The notes beneath the pieces are model-generated. The model was not told the DNA's origin and searched no databases. It saw only the letters and a list, made by a program, of their open reading frames with translations. From Chloroflexota bacterium (lineage in GTDB: Bacteria > Chloroflexota > Dehalococcoidia > Tepidiformales > Tepidiformaceae), in NCBI GenBank assembly GCA_025350285.1, contig JANXYE010000313.1, positions 1 to 5,354 of the forward strand: a stretch of DNA of 5,354 nucleotides. Reading direction: 5' to 3'. Shown here piece by piece: positions 1 through 4,849 of the stretch; within the stretch, counting starts at the first letter, position 1, and each line of letters begins with the position of its first letter. Made by a program: the position numbers and the translations under genes.

Positions 1-362
1 GTCACATTCCACCCGATATGGTCGGCGTGGAGGTGTGTGAACACCACGAAGTCCACGTCGCCGGGCGCGATCCCCGCCCCGCGCAGCGCCCCCGGTAGGT
101 GGCCCACCTCGCCGCTGAAGCCCGCGCCCCCCAGCGACCCCAGGTCCGGCCCGATACCCGTATCCACGAGCGCAAGCTTCCCCGCTGAACGGATGACGAA
201 CGTCGTCAACGGTAGCGTAGCGAGCCCCGTCGCTGAATCGACGCCACCGATCGCCGCGAACCGCACGAGATCCGCTGTGGGCAGCAGGCTCGCCAGCGGC
301 GCCCCTAGCTCCCCATCTATGACCGCATCCACCGTGATCGAACCGAATGTCAGCCGTTGCAT
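1..362 (-). CDS. MBL-fold metallo-hydrolase, N-terminal part (cut by window edge)
   Basis: This is the first 120 residues of a metallo-beta-lactamase fold hydrolase; the gene continues past position 1. The zinc-binding HxHxDH signature is visible as THLHADH, with H110, H112, D114 and H115. It is preceded by a strand ending in LALVDTGIG (residues 63-71), a typical early element of the fold. The DHIGWN continuation resembles the lactonase and organophosphate-hydrolase-like branch of the superfamily, which hydrolyses lactones or esters with a dinuclear metal centre; the actual substrate is unknown. The ATG start has a perfect AAGGAGG at 370-376, seven bases upstream. No signal peptide is visible, so a cytoplasmic location is likely. 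It follows the lipoprotein gene after a 295-base spacer, so it probably has its own transcription signal. The fold is certain from the motif; the subfamily is a guess. Confidence 0.9.
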   Translation of the reverse strand, partial: MQRLTFGSITVDAVIDGELGAPLASLLPTADLVRFAAIGGVDSATGLATLPLTTFVIRSAGKLALVDTGIGPDLGSLGGAGFSGEVGHLPGALRGAGIAPGDVDFVVFTHLHADHIGWNV

Positions 363-387
363 TGCCTCTCCTCCTTGGTCGCCAGGC

Positions 388-423
388 CTACACAATCCCA
401 ACCGTAGTCACAAGCTTCTTCAT
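388..423 (-). CDS. Possible 11-codon leader ORF upstream of the MBL gene
   Basis: A very short ORF encodes MKKLVTTVGIV and ends with TAG 25 bases before the MBL start. It starts with ATG and has GAAGGG at 429-434, five bases upstream, a moderate ribosome-binding site. It is in a different frame from the MBL gene, so it is not an N-terminal extension. The peptide resembles the beginning of a signal peptide and could be a remnant of one. It could also be a translated leader affecting MBL expression, or chance. There is no run of one amino acid that would suggest attenuation. Confidence 0.2.
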   Translation of the reverse strand: MKKLVTTVGIV

Positions 424-530
424 CGTCGCCCTTCGCTTCTACGAACGAACCGAGGCTAACGACTGACAGACGGCGCCGCAATCCGGCGACCCCGTTGAAG
501 CCGCTCTGCCCTCGCCTGCGCAGCGCCCAT

Positions 531-559
531 CAGCACCGCGACCGATGGGGAGCGGCGGC
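531..559. repeat. 29-base intergenic repeat, copy 1
   Basis: This 29-base stretch matches 2235-2263 in the same orientation at 27 of 29 positions; the two differences are adjacent (TG here, CA there, at 546-547). Both copies lie in non-coding spacers downstream of minus-strand genes. A short CGCCCGT follows both copies, but about twelve bases further away here. No transposase or flanking target duplication is visible. It most likely belongs to a dispersed intergenic repeat family of this genome. Confidence 0.7.
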
Positions 560-608
560 CCCTGTCCGAATAGCGCCCGTCCTGGCCACAACCGTTGACG
601 GCCCGCTC

Positions 609-642
609 CCCTCGCCCGTCCTTCCGGGGAAGGAGGCGAGGG
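609..642 (-). terminator. Strong hairpin after the lipoprotein gene, possible terminator
   Basis: An 8-base outer stem (CCCTCGCC at 609-616 with GGCGAGGG at 635-642) encloses a 7-base inner match (TCCTTCC at 619-625 with GGAAGGA at 628-634), separated by a two-base bulge. The innermost pair must open to give a loop. It begins 15 bases past the lipoprotein stop. No T-run follows on either strand, so it is not a textbook intrinsic terminator. It may instead stabilise the 3' end of the mRNA or end transcription with help from other factors. Confidence 0.45.
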
Positions 643-657
643 TCGTGCGTGAGGACC

Positions 658-1251
658 CTACTTGATGCGCTTGGCCGCCGAACGCGCCAGCGGCGTTGTC
701 GCCCCAACGTTGCCGGCCGCTTCGTCACCGACGAGCAGCGTCAACAGTACGTCCTGTTTCAAAACGTAGAGCCGCGTACCGTTCCAGAACGCGCTGTCGC
801 CCGCGTTCGCCACCGGTGTGGCGCCCTCCGGCCGTTTGGCGAACGAAACCCTGGCTTTTTCGAATTCCGACGCCGCCGTCGTGCCCTTCTTCCGCTCCGC
901 CGTTGAAATCGAAGCGTTCTGGATGACGCGCACCTCGACCAGTCGCTTCGAACCCGCGGCCGCCGCCTTGAACACGCAGCTCCTGTTGCCCAGCTCATCG
1001 GTGCTCGAACTCGACTCCGCGAAGGTCACCTTCTCACCCAACGCCGCGACCGCTTCAGCCGCCGTAACGAGCGTGCAGGCATCGGCGATCGGCGTCGTGT
1101 CCGGAGTCGAAAGGGACTTCGCGGTACCGGCTGGCTCCACGTTGCTATCGTCGTTGGCGAGACAACCAGCGGTGAGCACGCCAGCCACCAGGGCCAACCC
1201 AGCGAGGACCACACGAGGGTGCGCTATCACATCTGATCTATCGGCTACCAC
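658..1251 (-). CDS. Secreted lipoprotein, DUF3558-like
   Basis: A 197-residue protein with a lipoprotein signal peptide: a short charged N-terminus (R5, R13), a hydrophobic stretch at about 14-28, and the lipobox LTAGC with the lipidated cysteine at C30. A low-complexity Ser/Thr/Pro-rich linker (about 33-55) precedes a compact domain with ACTLVTAAEAVAALG (58-72), a second cysteine in NRSCVF (C92), and GDSAFWNGTRLYVL (151-164) leading into a hydrophobic strand. This order of C-x-L...EA..A.LG, a paired cysteine and a late GD-A-W strand resembles DUF3558-type actinobacterial lipoproteins; the match is by eye only. C59 and C92 could form a disulfide. The start is GTG at 1251; an in-frame GTG at 1230 is also possible and neither has a clear ribosome-binding site. 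It begins 24 bases after the SDR stop, so it is probably co-transcribed with and coupled to the SDR. Its role is unknown; a surface-anchored binding or accessory protein is one guess. Confidence 0.85.
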   Translation of the reverse strand: MVADRSDVIAHPRVVLAGLALVAGVLTAGCLANDDSNVEPAGTAKSLSTPDTTPIADACTLVTAAEAVAALGEKVTFAESSSSTDELGNRSCVFKAAAAGSKRLVEVRVIQNASISTAERKKGTTAASEFEKARVSFAKRPEGATPVANAGDSAFWNGTRLYVLKQDVLLTLLVGDEAAGNVGATTPLARSAAKRIK

Positions 1252-1275
1252 GCCCAGCGCATCAGCCCGCGGATG

Positions 1276-2046
1276 TTACGCGCCACCAGATACCGAGATG
1301 CACTGCCCCGTCACCCAGTTCGCCGCCTCCGACGCGAGATACACGGCGCAAGCGCCGATGTCCATCGGCGTGCCAGCCCGCCCGAGCGGGATGCCCTTCG
1401 CCATCGCCGGTATCGCGTCCGGGCCGATCTTGACCGTCTCGTAGAGCATCTCCGTCGGGATCAGCCCCGGCGCGATGGCGTTCACCCGGATGTTCATTGC
1501 GGCCAGTTCGACCGCCAGTGTCATGGTCATGTTCACGACCCCCGCCTTACCCGCTCCGTATGGTCCGAAGCTCGGGGAAGCCTTCAACCCGTTGATCGAA
1601 ACGATGCTGATGATGCTCCCGCCGCCAGCCGCCGCGATGTGCGGCGCAGATGCCTTCGCCCCCCGCCAGGCCGTCTTCAGGTTGAAGTCGATCAGTTGGT
1701 CCCAGACCTCTTCCGGCGTATCCACCAGTCGCCGCGGCGTCCGGTCGATGTTGCCGCCAGCGTTGCTCACCATGATCGTCAGCTTGCCCATCTCCTTGAC
1801 GGTGCGCTCCACCAGCTCCTCAATAGCGGTTGGCGCAAGCACGTCGCTCCGCACCGCCACCGCCCGCCGCCCCAGCGCCCGGATCTTCTCCGCCACCGCC
1901 TCGACTTCGTGCTCTCGCCGCGCCGCGACGACGACATCCGCGCCCGCCTCCGCCAGGGCCAGCGCGATCCCTTCACCGATTCCCCGCCCGCCGCCCGTTA
2001 CACAGGCCACCTGTCCATCAAGCCGAAAGAGGTCGAGTACAGACAT
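1276..2046 (-). CDS. Classical SDR-family oxidoreductase (FabG-like)
   Basis: A 256-residue short-chain dehydrogenase/reductase, the usual length for classical members. The Rossmann nucleotide-binding motif TGGGRGIG lies at 17-24, the NAG motif at 95-97, and the catalytic set is N122, S150, Y163 and K167 (YGAGK). The IRVNAIAPG element follows, and the C-terminus ends in VTGQCISVSGGA, as in FabG-type proteins. The end of the second strand reads VVVAARRE (38-45), with arginines and no acidic residue, which in this family favours NADP(H) over NAD(H). It should interconvert an alcohol and a ketone in the cytoplasm; a 3-oxoacyl or 3-hydroxyacyl substrate is possible given the nearby crotonase, but this is inference. 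The start at 2046 is chosen because GGAGG at 2052-2056 sits five bases upstream and homology begins right there; an open frame to 2283 is intergenic repeat sequence. The lipoprotein gene follows after 24 bases. Confidence 0.95.
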   Translation of the reverse strand: MSVLDLFRLDGQVACVTGGGRGIGEGIALALAEAGADVVVAARREHEVEAVAEKIRALGRRAVAVRSDVLAPTAIEELVERTVKEMGKLTIMVSNAGGNIDRTPRRLVDTPEEVWDQLIDFNLKTAWRGAKASAPHIAAAGGGSIISIVSINGLKASPSFGPYGAGKAGVVNMTMTLAVELAAMNIRVNAIAPGLIPTEMLYETVKIGPDAIPAMAKGIPLGRAGTPMDIGACAVYLASEAANWVTGQCISVSGGA

Positions 2047-2135
2047 CCGGTCCTCCGCGAAAACTGGCCGTCCGGCCAACGCGCCGATACTGGCACACCC
2101 GCGCCATAACCGCGACCAGGCCCAAGGCGGCGAAT

Positions 2136-2229
2136 GCCGTCGGCTGTCAGTAATGCGCCAGGTAGCGAAGCATCGGCTGACCCCCGGTCGAGGCGCAGGG
2201 CCGGCCGGCCTGACCATCGCGCCGACGGC
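2136..2229. repeat. Inverted-repeat structure in the amidohydrolase-SDR spacer
   Basis: GCCGTCGGC at 2136-2144 is the exact reverse complement of GCCGACGGC at 2221-2229. Between them lies a second, imperfect hairpin (GGTC-g-AGGC at 2186-2194 pairing with GCCTGACC at 2208-2215) whose interior overlaps a 12-base GGCC-type palindrome at 2199-2210. The block ends six bases before repeat copy 2. It may be a structured transcript end for the amidohydrolase gene or a small non-coding element. With GC-rich DNA some of this pairing could be chance. Confidence 0.4.
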
Positions 2230-2234
2230 TTTCT

Positions 2235-2263
2235 CAGCACCGCGACCGACAGGGAGCGGCGGC
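2235..2263. repeat. 29-base intergenic repeat, copy 2
   Basis: This stretch matches 531-559 at 27 of 29 positions in the same orientation. It lies 36 bases past the stop of the amidohydrolase gene, while copy 1 lies 98 bases past the stop of the lipoprotein gene. It is followed at 2266-2272 by ACGCCCG, which resembles sequence after copy 1. It is adjacent to the inverted-repeat block at 2136-2229; copy 1 does not have an obvious equivalent of those arms. Confidence 0.7.
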
Positions 2264-2299
2264 TGACGCCCGTTCGATGCCAAACGCCCGGCACGACGC

Positions 2300-3544
2300 C
2301 TACCGGTAGCTCACCAGCTTCTCCACGTCGAAGTTGAAGAACCGCGCCGCGTTCAGGCCAAGCACCTTGCCCCGCTCCTCGTCCGATAGCTGGCCCATGT
2401 GCCGTTCTATCGCCGCCTCGCTGTGCGGCCACGAACCTTCGTGGTGCGGATAGTCGTTCGCCCACATGAAATTGTCCGAAAGCCCGTGCGAGCGCATCAA
2501 GTCCACGCCCGGCGGGTCCTCCTGGAACGACGCCGCCCCGTTCGCCCGGTAGTACTCGCTTGGCAGCATCTTCAGCTTCGGGAACACCCAGAAGTGGTGG
2601 TGCTCATACGCCTCGTCCATCGCCCGCAGCATCCACGGCACCCAGCCGATCCCTGCCTCGATGCTCGCGAACTTCAGCCCGGGGAACCGGTCGAGGATCC
2701 CCGACGAACACAGGATCACGATCGGCTCCGCCGTCGGCGCCAGCGAATGAATCACGTAGTTGATGACCGCCCCACCATGCCCCTTCGCCCCCCGTGGGTC
2801 CTTGCCCGTCGAAACGTGGAAGGTCATCGGCATCCCAGTGTCCTGGATGCAGCCCCACAGGCGGTCGTACTCCGGGTCGTTGTAGTTCGGGTCGTCCGAT
2901 CCTCCCGGCCCCCACATCGGCTTGCACGGCAGAGTGAGCCCGCGAAAACCGAGCTTCGCCGTTCGCTGGACTTCCGTGATCGCGCTATCGATGTCGCCTG
3001 TATTCACCGCCGCCAGTGGCGAAAGCCGGTCGTAGTACGCCCCAAACGTCTCCCAGCAGTAGTCGTTGTAGACCCTGCATTGGGCCTGGCTGAACAGCGG
3101 GTCCGGCGTCGCCCACATGTTGAGCCCGCGGTTCGGGAACATGATCTCCGCGTCGATCCCGTCGCGCGCGTGGTCCCGCAGCCGCTCCTCCGGGTCGCCC
3201 TTCCCAACCTTCGACCGTTCGAGGTCCTCGCCCTCCATCTTCAGGTCGCGCAGCTTCATCGGGTGGTGGCCTTCGGTGATCGACCACTTCACGCCGCTCC
3301 CGTCTACCTCGATGCGCGGCAGCCGGTGCCGGTACTTCTCGTCGATCCGTTCCACCCATAGGTTTGGCGGCTCGTTCACGTGGCAGTCCGCGGAGATCAT
3401 CAGGAACTTGTTTGGCGCCCCTGGCGTCGCCACCCGCGGCCAACCCTCGTGGCCCGGCGTGTAGTACCGCTGGGCATTGAAGTAGACGCTCCGCTCCAGC
3501 GGCGTCATCGCATCGACGGATTCCTTGGGCATCGTTGTGGTCAT
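2300..3544 (-). CDS. Metal-dependent amidohydrolase (amidohydrolase 2, PF04909 type)
   Basis: A 414-residue TIM-barrel amidohydrolase of the group that includes ACMSD-like decarboxylases and hydrolases. Recognisable elements in order are SADCHV (51-56, D53 and H55 as the D-x-H form of the first metal motif), FPNRGLNMW (136-144), MTFHVSTG (240-247, H243 as a likely metal ligand), DRFPGLKFASIEAGIGW (285-301, with E296) and MWANDYPHHEGSWP (360-373, with D364 the conserved late aspartate). The SIEAGIGW region and the DYPH.E.SWPHS ending are typical of the large uncharacterised Chloroflexota and actinobacterial branch, where substrates are mostly unknown. No signal peptide is present; the enzyme is probably cytoplasmic. 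The ATG has GGAGG at 3552-3556, seven bases upstream. It lies 39 bases after the small TTG-start gene and is probably in the same transcript. Hydrolysis or non-oxidative decarboxylation of a carboxylic acid is the family expectation. Confidence 0.93.
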   Translation of the reverse strand: MTTTMPKESVDAMTPLERSVYFNAQRYYTPGHEGWPRVATPGAPNKFLMISADCHVNEPPNLWVERIDEKYRHRLPRIEVDGSGVKWSITEGHHPMKLRDLKMEGEDLERSKVGKGDPEERLRDHARDGIDAEIMFPNRGLNMWATPDPLFSQAQCRVYNDYCWETFGAYYDRLSPLAAVNTGDIDSAITEVQRTAKLGFRGLTLPCKPMWGPGGSDDPNYNDPEYDRLWGCIQDTGMPMTFHVSTGKDPRGAKGHGGAVINYVIHSLAPTAEPIVILCSSGILDRFPGLKFASIEAGIGWVPWMLRAMDEAYEHHHFWVFPKLKMLPSEYYRANGAASFQEDPPGVDLMRSHGLSDNFMWANDYPHHEGSWPHSEAAIERHMGQLSDEERGKVLGLNAARFFNFDVEKLVSYR

Positions 3545-3583
3545 TGGCGTTCCTCCAGGGTGGGCGGGCGGCGAGGTCTCGGC

Positions 3584-3898
3584 TTAGCCGAAGCCCTCTG
3601 GTAGTGAACAGTACTTCTTTCGGATATCGAAATCGAGTTCATTCGCGGTAATCACACCAATTCCGCTCAGATCGAGCACGTCCGCGTACTCCGCTTCGAA
3701 GCCATCGTTCGGCCATTTGCGGATACGGACCCCAGACGCTTCCGCCGGCACTTCGTAGACACCGCCCCCTCCGCCCCGCGCACTATGGAACCAGCCGGCT
3801 TCTTGCCCGCTCTCCCCCACCAGCCAGCTCCCGAACCAGAGCGTAGGCCGGCCCTGGTCGTTGGTCTCTTCCGGGAACGTGATCGCAATCGCCGCCAA
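3584..3898 (-). CDS. Unrecognised 104-residue protein with TTG start
   Basis: I do not recognise a family. The product is 104 residues, soluble, with no signal peptide or membrane segment. It has an aromatic-rich N-terminal half (LWFGSWLVG at 20-28, GWF at 35-37), a glycine run at 42-46, and an acidic C-terminal half (DGFEAEYADVLDL at 65-77, NELDFDIRKKY at 86-96). The start is TTG at 3898: GGAGG at 3904-3908 is five bases upstream, and an in-frame TAG at 3917-3919 blocks any longer frame, so no ATG or GTG start is available near it. It precedes the amidohydrolase by 39 bases, so the two are probably co-transcribed and may work together, for example as a small partner subunit. That link rests only on position. 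Coding status is supported by the ribosome-binding site, gene-like spacing and a sensible composition. Confidence 0.7.
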   Translation of the reverse strand: MAAIAITFPEETNDQGRPTLWFGSWLVGESGQEAGWFHSARGGGGGVYEVPAEASGVRIRKWPNDGFEAEYADVLDLSGIGVITANELDFDIRKKYCSLPEGFG

Positions 3899-3915
3899 GT
3901 CGCCCTCCCTGCCTA

Positions 3916-3921
3916 ACTATA
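3916..3921 (-). promoter_or_regulatory. Candidate -10 box for the 3898/3544 gene pair
   Basis: Read on the minus strand this is TATAGT, matching five of six bases of the TATAAT consensus, in an otherwise GC-rich spacer. It lies 17 bases before the TTG start, which would give a leader of about ten bases containing the ribosome-binding site. No convincing -35 box is present; the expected position falls within the hairpin at 3928-3950. Confidence 0.35.
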
Positions 3922-3927
3922 CGGCCA

Positions 3928-3950
3928 GCCCGGCTCGCTCGCAGCCGGGC
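3928..3950 (-). terminator. Hairpin after the crotonase gene, possible terminator or operator
   Basis: GCCCGGCT (3928-3935) and AGCCGGGC (3943-3950) form a perfect 8-base stem with a 7-base loop. It lies 26 bases past the crotonase stop and just upstream of the TATAGT box. There is no T-run after it on the minus strand, so intrinsic termination is uncertain. Because it covers the expected -35 region of the next gene it could also be a protein-binding site. Confidence 0.4.
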
Positions 3951-3976
3951 GCCTCTTTCGTCTCGCCTCCCCACGT

Positions 3977-4765
3977 CTACCGGACCGCCTGCGCCCTCCC
4001 CCGCTCCTGGATCCCCCGTCGCCGCTCCGCCACCATCGCCTGCGAGACGTTCTTCCGCCCGTACTCTTCGCTCGCGATGAGTTCCAGCCGCAGACCCTCC
4101 CGCAGCGTCGTCTCGTATCCCTCGTCCGCGATCTGCTTCACCGTCCGGATCACGCCCTGGTCGCAGCTCTGGATGTCCCGCGCCAATTGCAGACACACCG
4201 GCAGCAGCTCCTCCGGCGCCACCACGCGATTCAGCAGGCCCCAGCGCTCCGCCTGCTCCGCGGCGAGGAAGTTCCCCGTGTAGTGGAGTTCCTTCGCCCG
4301 CCCGATGCCAATCCACCGGCCTAATCGTTGGCTCAGCCCCCAGCCCGGCACGATCCCCACCCGCCCATGGGTATCCGCGAACCGCGTATTCGGCGTCCCG
4401 ACGAGGAAGTCGCAGAGCAGCGCCAGTTCGAACCCGCCGGTGATCGCCACCCCGTTGATCGCCCCGATGATCGGCCGGTCGAACTCCTCCAGCGCGCCGC
4501 GAAGGTCGTTGTTCGTGACCGCCGCCAGGCCCCGCGTGTCGCCCGTTTCGCCGCTGAGTTCCTTCAGGTCCAGGCCAGCGCAGAATCCCCGGCCCGCCCC
4601 CGTGAGGATCACGACATCGACCGACGGGTCGGCCTTCACCTCGGCGAACGCCCGCACGATGCCCGCCCGCAGCTCGAAGTTGAGCGCGTTCATCGCCTCT
4701 GGCCGGTTCAGCGTGATAATGGCGACGCCATCGTTCTTCTCGACGAGGATGACGGAATTGGACAT
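3977..4765 (-). CDS. Enoyl-CoA hydratase/isomerase-family protein (crotonase)
   Basis: A 262-residue crotonase, the normal length for the family. The acyl-CoA pantetheine and oxyanion-hole region is GFCAGLDL (60-67), and the second oxyanion segment is NGVAITGGFELAL (104-116) with G110 as the likely backbone donor. E113 aligns with the first catalytic glutamate of classical enoyl-CoA hydratases (rat Glu144). The second catalytic glutamate (rat Glu164), seven residues before the conserved proline of the IVPGWG segment, is H133 here (ADTHGRVGIVPGWG). The protein therefore surely binds a CoA thioester but may not be a standard hydratase; isomerase, hydrolase or other crotonase chemistry is possible. 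The start at 4765 is chosen because homology begins there (NDGVAIITLNRPEAMNAL) and a weak GAGG sits at 4774-4777; the longer open frame to 5179 runs antisense through the Uma2 gene. It is the first minus-strand gene of the window and diverges from the Uma2 gene across 84 bases. Confidence 0.95.
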   Translation of the reverse strand: MSNSVILVEKNDGVAIITLNRPEAMNALNFELRAGIVRAFAEVKADPSVDVVILTGAGRGFCAGLDLKELSGETGDTRGLAAVTNNDLRGALEEFDRPIIGAINGVAITGGFELALLCDFLVGTPNTRFADTHGRVGIVPGWGLSQRLGRWIGIGRAKELHYTGNFLAAEQAERWGLLNRVVAPEELLPVCLQLARDIQSCDQGVIRTVKQIADEGYETTLREGLRLELIASEEYGRKNVSQAMVAERRRGIQERGRAQAVR

Positions 4766-4787
4766 GGCTGGGGCCTCACAAGGTTCG

Positions 4788-4801
4788 GGATCGGCCGATC
4801 C
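4788..4801. promoter_or_regulatory. 14-base perfect palindrome in the divergent spacer, candidate operator
   Basis: GGATCGGCCGATCC reads the same on both strands and stops exactly at 4788 and 4801. It lies 23 bases before the crotonase ATG and 48 bases before the Uma2 ATG, where a repressor could affect the crotonase promoter or leader. No regulator gene is in the window. A 14-base palindrome is unusual but not impossible by chance in GC-rich DNA. Confidence 0.35.
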
Positions 4802-4837
4802 TACGCGAGCCGCGCCCTTCGATCCGTCCCGCTGCCC

Positions 4838-4843
4838 TATAAC
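4838..4843 (+). promoter_or_regulatory. TATAAC -10 box for a leaderless Uma2 transcript
   Basis: TATAAC matches five of six bases of the -10 consensus and is followed by six bases and then the ATG of the Uma2 gene. Transcription would start at or next to the A of the start codon. There is no ribosome-binding site before that ATG, which fits a leaderless message. The -35 region is weak: TTCGAT at 4818-4823 is only 14 bases away. Confidence 0.45.
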
Positions 4844-4849
4844 CGCTTC

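Noticed and set aside
456..728. Minus-strand 90-residue ORF in the spacer before the MBL gene
   Set aside because: Arg-rich, overlaps the lipoprotein gene end, the hairpin and the 29-base repeat, with no ribosome-binding site I can see.
818..1444. Plus-strand 208-residue ORF
   Set aside because: It is antisense to the lipoprotein and the SDR C-terminus, both with recognisable motifs; its own translation is low-complexity Ala/Ser/Pro.
2109..2117. Possible third repeat copy (ACCGCGACC)
   Set aside because: Only nine bases match the 29-base repeat and similar CCGCGACC strings occur inside genes, so chance explains it.
2199..2210. GGCC-repeat palindrome as an independent operator
   Set aside because: A simple GGCC repetition in GC-rich DNA; it makes more sense as part of the larger inverted-repeat block.
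1273..2266. Plus-strand ORFs opposite the SDR
   Set aside because: Arg/Pro/Ser-rich translations typical of the antisense frames of a GC-rich gene; the minus strand has the full SDR motif set.
2047..2283. 79-residue N-terminal extension of the SDR
   Set aside because: The frame is open, but it runs through the inverted repeats and the 29-base repeat, has no similarity to an SDR, and a good GGAGG lies just before the ATG at 2046.
2399..3361. Plus-strand 320-residue ORF opposite the amidohydrolase
   Set aside because: Arg/Val/His-rich antisense shadow; the minus strand carries the amidohydrolase motifs throughout.
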